Assembly (NCBI RefSeq): GCF_042665195.1
Contig: NZ_JBHTBW010000079.1
Location: 1 to 7,085, forward strand
Length of the DNA stretch: 7,085 bases
Direction of reading: 5' to 3'
DNA from: Laceyella putida
Lineage (GTDB): Bacteria > Bacillota > Bacilli > Thermoactinomycetales > Thermoactinomycetaceae
Part shown: positions 1 through 4,825 of the stretch, in pieces
How the letters are laid out: each line of letters opens with the position of its first letter
Numbering within the stretch: the stretch's first letter is position 1
Position numbers and translations under genes: made by a program
Notes under the pieces: generated by a model
Told to the model about the DNA's origin: nothing
Databases searched by the model: none
Seen by the model: the letters and a program-made list of their open reading frames with translations, nothing else

Positions 1-65
1 TAATGGGATTCGACAAAAAAAGCTTGTCGACCTGTCTGCAATCACAGACTTTGTCGACAAGCTGA
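1..65. repeat. 65-bp compound palindromic repeat, left copy
   Basis: Bases 1-65 are exactly the reverse complement of 7021-7085; identity stops at base 66. Inside, 21-31 (AGCTTGTCGAC) pairs with 53-63 (GTCGACAAGCT), and within that 34-38 (GTCTG) pairs with 45-49 (CAGAC) around a CAATCA loop. A third copy of the same heptamer, TCGACAA at 10-16, can pair with TTGTCGA at 24-30 instead, so two folds compete. No protein-coding reading is evident. It is most likely a dispersed intergenic repeat. Because it lies flush with the window edge, the window may be a contig that broke in a multicopy repeat. A terminal inverted repeat of a mobile element is an alternative, but no transposase is present between the copies. 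Confidence 0.9.
15..63 (-). terminator. Terminator-like hairpin in the left repeat, reading outward
   Basis: Read on the minus strand, the 11-bp outer stem (63-53 with 31-21) and 5-bp inner stem are followed by a run of seven T (21-15). This is the layout of an intrinsic terminator for a transcript leaving the window to the left. No minus-strand gene is visible just inside it, so what it would stop is unknown. Confidence 0.5.
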
Positions 66-83
66 GACCACGTGTTGTGGTCT
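65..83. repeat. Side hairpin abutting the left repeat
   Basis: AGACCAC (65-71) pairs perfectly with GTGGTCT (77-83) over a 5-nt loop that reads AACAC on the minus strand. The stem shares its last base with the 65-bp repeat. The right-hand copy carries a hairpin of different sequence in exactly the same place with loop AACA, so the hairpin seems to be part of the repeated unit although its sequence varies. Confidence 0.7.
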
Positions 84-400
84 ATGCTCCTTTGGTAATC
101 ATGGTGGCTTTCGGGGATTTCCCATGAAATCGTAAAAAAAAGCTTATTTAAATCTAGCTTCATCGCCTGATTTGACCATTCGCAGATCGATTCATCAACT
201 GATCAACTTTGCACTGTGAAACCCATTGGTCGGAAGACCGACTCAGAGAAGTTTACAAAGAGGTGGCACGATGATGCCCTAGCGCGGGCCGTTTTTTAAC
301 GGAAAAGGGTCACTGAAAAACTGAATGGCTTTCTTCTTTGGTATCCCAGGAAATTATTGAAGCAGGCATTCTCTCACCCATTCCATGCGACCAATGCAAA
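84..400. other. Non-coding or decayed stretch
   Basis: No convincing gene lies here on either strand. Visible items are: short nested palindromes at 114-123 (GGGATTTCCC) and 116-131 (GATTTC/GAAATC); a small hairpin at 229-242 (GTCGG/CCGAC, loop AAGA); a Shine-Dalgarno-like AAAGAGGTG (257-265) followed by ATG ATG CCC TAG (271-282), which is a start with an immediate stop; and a terminator-like hairpin at 276-297. One plus-strand frame is open from 171 to 413 apart from a single TAA at 297-299, but it has no good start and no family I recognise. The region could be a gene remnant. Confidence 0.5.
276..297 (+). terminator. Weak terminator-like hairpin with T-run
   Basis: GCCC (276-279) pairs with GGGC (286-289) over the loop TAGCGC, then CG and six T (292-297). 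CCGTT/AACGG (289-302) can form an overlapping small hairpin. The stem is only 4 bp, so termination would be inefficient. It follows the abortive SD-ATG-ATG-CCC-TAG directly and lies about 160 nt before the next gene. Confidence 0.3.
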
Positions 401-436
401 AATGCATATATAAAACAACCATTTATGCATTATAAT
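401..436 (+). promoter_or_regulatory. Candidate -10 box and flanking inverted repeat upstream of the membrane-protein gene
   Basis: TATAAT at 431-436 is a perfect -10 hexamer 24 bases before the GTG start, leaving room for a short leader with the Shine-Dalgarno site. No good -35 is seen 16-18 bases upstream. Instead there is an 8-bp inverted repeat, AATGCATA (401-408) and TATGCATT (424-431), spanning the spacer and touching the -10. A further AATGCA lies at 393-398. The repeat could be an operator or activator site; this is inferred from position only. Confidence 0.4.
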
Positions 437-460
437 AGAATTCTGTTCGGAGGTGAGAGA

Positions 461-1228
461 GTGAGTCTATTACATGTCCGCTATAAACAGCTTAGTGAAA
501 AATACCATGAATTGGATCCTGCCAAACAGCAACGGATCAAAGCGAAACTGGTCAAGCAACTGAAGCGCCGGAAACGGATGGGCGGCATATGGAATCAGAT
601 GATGTTGCGCATCCAGCGAGAGGGCTGGAAATGGGCGATCGTCTTGTTGGGGATTGCCGGCTTGGTCTGGCTCGCCTATGTCGGGGTCAAGTTTTGGGCG
701 GGAATGCCCGGTCTGCAAGCGGAGGAAAACGCCGCCATCATCACGGGCATCGTGGCTTTTATTACATTGGGGATCACTGTCTACTCCAACCGCCGCTCAC
801 AAATGCTAGGGCAACGGTCCTTTGCACATAGCCGTATTTATGATCAGAAAATGGAAGCTTATACGCAAATCGCCCAAATCTTGCATAACCTTAACATGGC
901 GTACTTCGCCTATGATTTCTCAGGCGACGCCAAATACGCAGACAGGGTGCGCACCTTATTCGCCCAAGTGATAGGTGAGATTGTCCCCAAATATCTCCTG
1001 TTCATCTCCAATGACGTGCTTGATTACATCAATGATATGGCTCACACCATGCCAGGCCATGACCAAGAGACCGAGACAGAAATTGACGAGAAATATGAAC
1101 AATTCCTGTTCTACTACTATGAACCGATCATGGATGAGTTCCGGAAAGAGCTGGGCACTGAATCGATTACCAAAGAACTGCGCGAAATGGTGGAGTTTCA
1201 ATCATCGGAACAGTTTCGACTTTTTTGA
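461..1228 (+). CDS. Two-helix membrane protein of unknown function
   Basis: A 255-aa protein. I chose the GTG at 461 because GGAGG (449-453) sits 7 nt upstream; the frame is open back to a TTG at 338, but those 41 codons have no ribosome site and look unlike the rest. Residues 1-55 are a very basic helical, coiled-coil-like segment (KAKLVKQLKRRKR around 27-39). Two hydrophobic helices follow at about 57-80 and 91-109, with a short loop between. The basic RR after the second helix (111-112) predicts that both termini are cytoplasmic. Residues 115-255 form an all-helical soluble domain, roughly YDQKMEAY, VPKYLLFISNDVLDYIND and YEPIMDEFRKELG. That layout (two helices, then a helical domain ending in a [RK]xDLG-like turn, here RKELG) resembles many uncharacterised bacterial two-helix proteins, some of them accessory. 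I know no activity for it and see no catalytic residues. It is monocistronic, with its own terminator at 1233-1272 and convergent with the aminotransferase gene. Confidence 0.85.
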   Translation: MSLLHVRYKQLSEKYHELDPAKQQRIKAKLVKQLKRRKRMGGIWNQMMLRIQREGWKWAIVLLGIAGLVWLAYVGVKFWAGMPGLQAEENAAIITGIVAFITLGITVYSNRRSQMLGQRSFAHSRIYDQKMEAYTQIAQILHNLNMAYFAYDFSGDAKYADRVRTLFAQVIGEIVPKYLLFISNDVLDYINDMAHTMPGHDQETETEIDEKYEQFLFYYYEPIMDEFRKELGTESITKELREMVEFQSSEQFRLF

Positions 1229-1232
1229 TCGA

Positions 1233-1272
1233 GCCAAAAAGCCGAGGGAATGGGTTCCCTCGGCTTTTTGGC
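1233..1272. terminator. Strong bidirectional intrinsic terminator
   Basis: A perfect 18-bp stem, 1233-1250 with 1255-1272, around a TGGG loop. The GC core (GCCGAGGGAA) is flanked by AAAAA on the left arm and TTTTT on the right, so the core stem plus T-run works in either direction. It lies 5 bases after the stop of the membrane-protein gene and 92 bases beyond the stop of the convergent aminotransferase, so it can serve both. Confidence 0.9.
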
Positions 1273-1310
1273 AATAATTGAAAATACTTCCTTCCTTCTT
1301 TTTTTTCAGA

Positions 1311-1328
1311 ATAAAAGAGCCTTGGCTC
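1311..1328 (-). terminator. Weak terminator candidate after the aminotransferase
   Basis: On the minus strand, GAGC/GCTC (within 1328-1317) forms a short stem with a CAAG loop, followed by TTTTAT (1316-1311). An overlapping CTCCA/TGGAG palindrome (1326-1338) competes with it. The stem is short, and the strong hairpin at 1233-1272 is the more likely end of the transcript. Confidence 0.25.
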
Positions 1329-1364
1329 CATCTTGGAGTCTATGGTTCCTGTTGCCTTCCCCCG

Positions 1365-2558
1365 TTACAATGTCTGCTGTAATGGTTGCAATGCGTTTTT
1401 CTTTCGCTTCACAAATCGGGCCATCCGCCAGAAGGCTTCCCTTAATTTTTCAATTGATGTCGCATAGGAACAACGAATATGATAAATGCCTGTCTCCCCA
1501 AAAGCATAACCGGGCACAACGGCAACCTCTTCCTCTTGCAACAGCTCTTCAGCAAATGTATACCCATCCATTCCCAATTCAGCCACGCTGGGAAAGACAT
1601 AAAAAGCGCCCGCTGGGGTATTGCACGGCAAGCCCATCTCCGCAAAAGCAGCAATCGCCAGCTGCCGACGTTCATCATACTGCCTTACCATCGCCTGACA
1701 CTGATACAGGCCGCTCTTCAAAGCCTCTATGGCCGCTATCTGACTTATCGTGGGGGCACACAATGCCGTGTATTGATGAATCTTCAACATTTCAGACAAT
1801 AAGGGATCGTTTGCCGCCACATAGCCGATGCGCCAACCTGTCATGGCGAAGGCTTTTGAAAAGCCGCTGACCAGAATGACACGATCTTTTATATTGGGAA
1901 AAGAAGCGATCGACACATGTTCCCTTCCGTAAGTTAACTCAGCGTAAATCTCATCTGAAATGACGATAACGTCATGTTCTTCAACAAAACGGGCAATCGG
2001 CTCCAAATCTTCCCTTTCCATAATCGTGCCTGTTGGGTTGTTGGGATAGCATAAGATCAACACTTTGCTCCGTGGCGTGATCGCCCGCTCGAGGTCTTCC
2101 ACCGTCAGCTTGAAATCATGATCGAGCGACGTGGGCACAGGCACAGGCACTCCCCCGCATAGTTGCACAATAGGGCCATAAGGCACATAACTCGGCTCCA
2201 CAATTAACACTTCGTCCCCCGGATTAATCAGCATGCGCAAAGACAAATCAATTCCTTCACTGGAACCATTGGTCACCAATATCTCGTTCGGCTGGTATCT
2301 TAAAGAAAAACGTCTGAACAAATAAGAAGCGATTTCCCTTGTCAACTCGGGCAAACCTTGGTTAGAGGTATAACTGGTCATTCCCTGCTCCAGCGCATCG
2401 ATCCCAACCTTGATAATGGAGGGCGGGGTGCAGAAATCGGGTTCCCCTACTCCCAACGAAATCACCGAGGGGTTTTGGCTAGCAATATCAAAGAAACGTC
2501 GGATTCCCGATGGCGGAATTTGTTTTACAATTCGTGATACTTTATCTTGTATACCCAT
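1365..2558 (-). CDS. Class I/II PLP-dependent aminotransferase, YugH/AlaT-PatA type
   Basis: A 397-aa cytoplasmic enzyme of aminotransferase fold type I. With numbering from the ATG at 2558, visible landmarks are: SLGVGEPDF (34-42) at the substrate end; YPNNPTG (171-177), whose Asn174 contacts PLP; SDEIYAEL (201-208), whose Asp202 pairs with the pyridine nitrogen; SGFSKAFAMTGWRIGY (231-246) with the Schiff-base Lys235; and HIRCSYA (360-366), whose Arg362 binds the substrate carboxylate. The length is normal and every key residue is present. From memory it is closest to B. subtilis YugH (AlaT, alanine transaminase), then PatA; the amino-acid specificity cannot be read from sequence. I prefer the ATG at 2558 (GGTGA about 5 nt upstream); an in-frame GTG (2567) and TTG (2570) lie just before it without their own ribosome site. 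It is probably transcribed from an extended -10 promoter at 2694-2686 with a leader of about 120 nt. Confidence 0.93.
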   Translation of the reverse strand: MGIQDKVSRIVKQIPPSGIRRFFDIASQNPSVISLGVGEPDFCTPPSIIKVGIDALEQGMTSYTSNQGLPELTREIASYLFRRFSLRYQPNEILVTNGSSEGIDLSLRMLINPGDEVLIVEPSYVPYGPIVQLCGGVPVPVPTSLDHDFKLTVEDLERAITPRSKVLILCYPNNPTGTIMEREDLEPIARFVEEHDVIVISDEIYAELTYGREHVSIASFPNIKDRVILVSGFSKAFAMTGWRIGYVAANDPLLSEMLKIHQYTALCAPTISQIAAIEALKSGLYQCQAMVRQYDERRQLAIAAFAEMGLPCNTPAGAFYVFPSVAELGMDGYTFAEELLQEEEVAVVPGYAFGETGIYHIRCSYATSIEKLREAFWRMARFVKRKKNALQPLQQTL

Positions 2559-2685
2559 GTTTGTCACCAACTAATTTCGTTCTAGAAATGGTTAAACTTC
2601 TTCGTTCGCATGATTACAATCTGATCCAGGGGGTAATAGACCAAATTTTCGTACTATACATGGATGAGAAGGCAACTATTAATGC

Positions 2686-2694
2686 ATTATACCA
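2686..2694 (-). promoter_or_regulatory. Extended -10 promoter for the aminotransferase
   Basis: On the minus strand TGGTATAAT combines a consensus TATAAT (2691-2686) with the extended TGn motif. The best -35-like hexamer, TTGTAG, is 21 bases upstream, which is too far, but extended -10 promoters tolerate a poor -35. It would give the aminotransferase a leader of roughly 120 nt. I found no riboswitch or T-box core in that leader, only the direct repeat GAACGAA, separated by about 20 bases. Confidence 0.55.
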
Positions 2695-2744
2695 AAGAAA
2701 TTCATTCGTGCGCTACAATAAAATCAATTACTATTCAATTATCA

Positions 2745-2822
2745 CTACGAAATATACATCTCTTTCCATTCATTGATCTGTTGCGCATTGAGATGGAATG
2801 GCTGCTTCAAACTATTGGCCAA
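2745..2822 (-). CDS. Possible 25-aa small protein or remnant after the cupin gene
   Basis: A strong Shine-Dalgarno GAGGTG (2835-2830) begins 8 bases after the cupin stop and 7 bases before a TTG that opens 25 codons (roughly LANSLKQPFHLNAQQINEWK, then EMYIS) ending in TAG. The position just after a stop with a good ribosome site is typical of the next cistron in an operon. The peptide is polar, without a hydrophobic segment, and I do not recognise it. It could equally be the start of a lost gene, since several stops follow at once in all frames. Confidence 0.25.
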   Translation of the reverse strand: MANSLKQPFHLNAQQINEWKEMYIS

Positions 2823-2843
2823 ATATGTTCACCTCATTACAAT

Positions 2844-3206
2844 TTAAAATTTCTTGGGATTAAAACCTGGGAATTCTACCCGATCTCCACGAGTCGTCGG
2901 TTGGGAGATGACCAAAAACTCCACCGCTTCCGACGATCGATTGATCATTTGATGTGAAACCCGCGGAGGAATCTCTATTCCCTCATGCGGATAAAGAGTG
3001 ATCAACTCCCCTTGCACCTCCATTGTCGCCACTCCGGTTAAGACAAAGAAAAATTGCCGCGCCCGGCTGTGGTAATGCCTTACTTCTTGTGTGCCAGGTG
3101 GCATGTGTTCATGGATAATGCTCAAATTTTCCTGTTGCACCAGATGCCAACCATCGCAGCGGCTTCCCCAAATGTAGTGCGGCGCTGTCTGTTTGCTGAT
3201 TTTCAC
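2844..3206 (-). CDS. Small single-domain cupin protein
   Basis: A 120-aa cytoplasmic protein consisting of one cupin_2-type beta barrel. Motif 1 is at 44-58: HYH gives the first two metal-ligand histidines (His44, His46), and the usual glutamate position holds Gln51, before Gly58. Motif 2 is at 76-89 (GIEIPPRVSHQMIN), with the third histidine His85 and the trailing Asn89. The 3-His site should still bind a divalent metal, but with Gln in place of Glu. Such stand-alone cupins act as small dioxygenases, isomerases or sugar/ligand binders, and the substrate cannot be inferred. The GTG start follows GGAGAGG by 10 nt; an ATG inside that spacer is out of frame. It lies 84 bases after the dehydrogenase stop, with a hairpin between them. 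Confidence 0.88.
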   Translation of the reverse strand: MKISKQTAPHYIWGSRCDGWHLVQQENLSIIHEHMPPGTQEVRHYHSRARQFFFVLTGVATMEVQGELITLYPHEGIEIPPRVSHQMINRSSEAVEFLVISQPTTRGDRVEFPGFNPKKF

Positions 3207-3246
3207 TGAACGCCATCCTCTCCGAGATAAAGTGAAGATAAGACAA

Positions 3247-3280
3247 AGGGATAATCCGCTTTTGTGAAAGGATTATCCCT
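3247..3280 (-). terminator. Hairpin between the dehydrogenase and cupin genes
   Basis: AGGGATAATCC and GGATTATCCCT form a perfect 11-bp stem (3280-3270 with 3257-3247) with a 12-nt loop that can add three A-T pairs. On the minus strand it is followed by TTTGTCTTAT, an imperfect T-tract. It starts 10 bases after the dehydrogenase stop, so it probably ends that transcript, with some read-through into the cupin gene. The arms are also symmetric enough to be an operator for the cupin gene. Confidence 0.6.
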
Positions 3281-3290
3281 CGATCTAACC

Positions 3291-4454
3291 TTACAGGCTC
3301 ATTTTCAAGATTTCCAACACATCCGCTTTTCCCACTGGGAAGGTACGGCCAACCGTGCCCGCATGTGTTGCTTTTTCGGCCATCAGTTCCAGTCGGCTGT
3401 CATCGATTTGATAATCCGCCAAGCGGCTGGGAGCCCCAATGCTGTTCCAATAGGCGCGCAGCCGATCGATCCCCTCCTCGGCGATCTCTCGATCCGTTTT
3501 GCCGGTAGGGTCCACTTGGAAGACACGGATGGCCAATTGTTTCATCTTTGGCATCGCCTTATCCAAGTTGTAGCGAATCCAGTTAGGGAAGATGATCGCC
3601 AAACCGCCACCATGCGGGATATCGTAAACCGCCGATACCGCGTGCTCGATCCCATGGGTGCCCCAGTCTCCAGTCATCCCTTGTGACAACACACCATTCA
3701 ACGCCATGGTGCCGCAGAAGAGAATCGTTTCACGCAACTCATAGTTTTCCAGATCCTTCACCAGCTTGGCCCCCGCTTCCATCACCGTCACCAAGAGCCC
3801 TTCAACCATGCGCTCATTATACGGCACATTCGGCGCCGAACTGAAATAATGCTCCAACGCATGCGACATCATATCCACAATACCATATACCGTTTGGTCG
3901 CGTGGCACCGTAAAGGTATGAACGGGATCCAAGATGGAGAAACGAGGGAATACAAGCGGCGTACCCCAACCCAATTTCTCTTGCGTTTCCCAGTTGGTGA
4001 TCACCGAGCCGCTGTTCATCTCGGAACCCGTCGCCGCGAGGGTGAGAACCGTTCCAAATGGCAACGCATCCGTCGCTTGCGCTTTCTTCGTGATCACGTC
4101 CCAAACGTCCCCATCAAACTTGGCTCCAACAGCGATCGCCTTGGTTGCGTCAATGACGCTCCCGCCCCCAACGGCCAATAAGAAATCGATCTGTTCCCGT
4201 TTGCAGATCTCTACCCCTTTATGAACCGTCGATAAACGGGGGTTGGGTTCAACACCGGACAACTCGAATACTTGCGCATTGATTTCTTGCAGGTATTTGA
4301 GCGTTTCATCATAAATCCCATTGCGCTTAATGCTTCCCCCGCCATAAACCAGAAGCACTTTCGTGCCATAGGTTGGCACCTCTTCTTTTAAAGCAGGCAA
4401 CGTTCCTCTGCCGAAAATCAATTTGGTTGGATTGTGAAATACAAAGTTCTGCAA
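3291..4454 (-). CDS. Iron-containing alcohol dehydrogenase (NAD(P)H-dependent butanol dehydrogenase, YugJ/YugK type)
   Basis: A 387-aa cytoplasmic group III (iron-type) alcohol dehydrogenase that interconverts aldehydes and primary alcohols such as butanal and butanol. The N-terminal Rossmann-like part (about 1-180) holds GGGS at 38-41 and GGGSVIDATKAIA at 96-108, which grip the nucleotide. The C-terminal helical domain carries all four metal ligands of this family: Asp194 and His198 (DMMSH), His267, and His281 (DIPHGGG). The length is standard and nothing is missing. From memory the sequence is very close to B. subtilis YugJ and YugK throughout. The start is TTG, placed 8 nt after AGAGGTG, and the frame gives the expected MxNFxFxNPTKLIFG opening. 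It has its own promoter candidate (4529-4500). The true substrate and the NADH versus NADPH preference are not determinable here. Confidence 0.95.
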   Translation of the reverse strand: MQNFVFHNPTKLIFGRGTLPALKEEVPTYGTKVLLVYGGGSIKRNGIYDETLKYLQEINAQVFELSGVEPNPRLSTVHKGVEICKREQIDFLLAVGGGSVIDATKAIAVGAKFDGDVWDVITKKAQATDALPFGTVLTLAATGSEMNSGSVITNWETQEKLGWGTPLVFPRFSILDPVHTFTVPRDQTVYGIVDMMSHALEHYFSSAPNVPYNERMVEGLLVTVMEAGAKLVKDLENYELRETILFCGTMALNGVLSQGMTGDWGTHGIEHAVSAVYDIPHGGGLAIIFPNWIRYNLDKAMPKMKQLAIRVFQVDPTGKTDREIAEEGIDRLRAYWNSIGAPSRLADYQIDDSRLELMAEKATHAGTVGRTFPVGKADVLEILKMSL

Positions 4455-4499
4455 CAGTCCGACACCTCTTTGTTAGATGTTTTATGTACTGCACTTATT

Positions 4500-4529
4500 A
4501 TTATATAGTATATGAAGAATTTTATCTAA
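4500..4529 (-). promoter_or_regulatory. Candidate sigma-A promoter for the dehydrogenase
   Basis: On the minus strand TTAGAT (4529-4524) and TATAAT (4505-4500) are separated by 18 bp; the -10 is perfect and the -35 matches three of six. The surroundings are very AT-rich. The -10 ends 45 bases before the TTG start. The -35 overlaps the last codons of the decayed small gene upstream. Confidence 0.5.
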
Positions 4530-4751
4530 TTTTTTGTTTGTGATACAAACTTGTTTGAATAAATAAAACATACATTCCAGAAAGCCCCCACAAAAATGCA
4601 CTGACATGAGCATCCCTTTGCCATAGAAAGGACCACTCTTACTTTGACGGATGATGGTCCACCTACTCCACCATTGAAAGTTTTCACGCGATGGTTGTAT
4701 GTTCAGCGATCCAATCGTTCATAATCATGTTTGTTAGCGTCTTTTTTTCAT
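4522..4751 (-). pseudogene. Probable decayed small membrane-protein gene with frameshifts
   Basis: On the minus strand GAGG sits 5 nt before ATGAAA (4751). Three consecutive segments in shifting frames join into one sensible protein: TLTNMIMNDWIAEHTTI (about 4740-4690), then RENFQWWSRWTIIRQSKSGP and FYGKGMLMS (about 4687-4602), then AFLWGLSGMYVLFIQTSLYH and KQKIR ending at TAA (4524-4522). The breaks fall at a seven-A run near 4745, at GCGTGAAAA near 4688 and at TCAGTGCATTTTTG near 4600. The last segment is a membrane helix with a basic tail. I infer an original product of about 75 aa with one membrane span and do not recognise the family. The middle frame alone is open for about 80 codons, so an intact unrelated ORF is a weaker alternative. 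Confidence 0.4.
4536..4557. promoter_or_regulatory. Overlapping palindromes just upstream of the dehydrogenase promoter
   Basis: GTTTGT-GAT-ACAAAC (4536-4550) is a perfect 6-bp inverted repeat, and CAAAC-TT-GTTTG (4546-4557) overlaps it, so CAAAC is shared. The pair begins 7 bases upstream of the proposed -35, a typical place for an activator or redox regulator. It resembles but does not match the Rex consensus. It also lies within the coding tail of the decayed small gene, so chance is possible. Confidence 0.35.
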
Positions 4752-4786
4752 TTGTTCCTCATGGAAAGTGACGTTGTTCATCATGC

Positions 4787-4817
4787 GAGCGGGCACAGTG
4801 TGGTTCCGCTCTTTTTT
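4787..4817 (+). terminator. Plus-strand terminator facing the beta-helix gene
   Basis: GAGCGG (4787-4792) pairs with CCGCTC (4806-4811) over a 13-nt loop and is followed by six T (4812-4817) on the plus strand. It lies 9 bases beyond the beta-helix gene stop but has no T-run on that gene's strand. It therefore best terminates plus-strand RNA, for which I see no gene, or protects the beta-helix gene from antisense transcription. For the minus strand it is only a stem preceded by A residues. Confidence 0.6.
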
Positions 4818-4825
4818 AGTGCAGG

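Noticed and set aside
230..300. T-box-like core: AGGTGGCAC followed by a GC hairpin and T-run
   Set aside because: The T-box consensus continues as ACCGCG and has a long terminator and a stem I with specifier loop upstream. Here the match ends after GGTGGCAC, the stem is 4 bp and no stem I is seen, and the downstream gene is not an amino-acid or tRNA-ligase gene.
171..413. Plus-strand frame open for about 80 codons with one in-frame stop (TAA 297-299)
   Set aside because: There is no ribosome site or plausible start and no recognisable family, and the stop coincides with the T-run of a hairpin. It is treated as chance or an unidentifiable remnant.
338..460. N-terminal extension of the membrane-protein gene to a TTG at 338
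   Set aside because: No Shine-Dalgarno precedes 338, while GGAGG stands 7 nt before the in-frame GTG at 461; the candidate -10 box lies inside the extension.
2510..2957. Plus-strand open frames of 88 and 97 codons across the aminotransferase leader and cupin end
   Set aside because: They have no ribosome site and overlap the two minus-strand genes with clear family motifs. They are shadows plus AT-rich intergenic sequence.
3264..3686. 140-codon plus-strand open frame inside the dehydrogenase gene
   Set aside because: It is antisense to a highly conserved enzyme and shows no protein-like features of its own.
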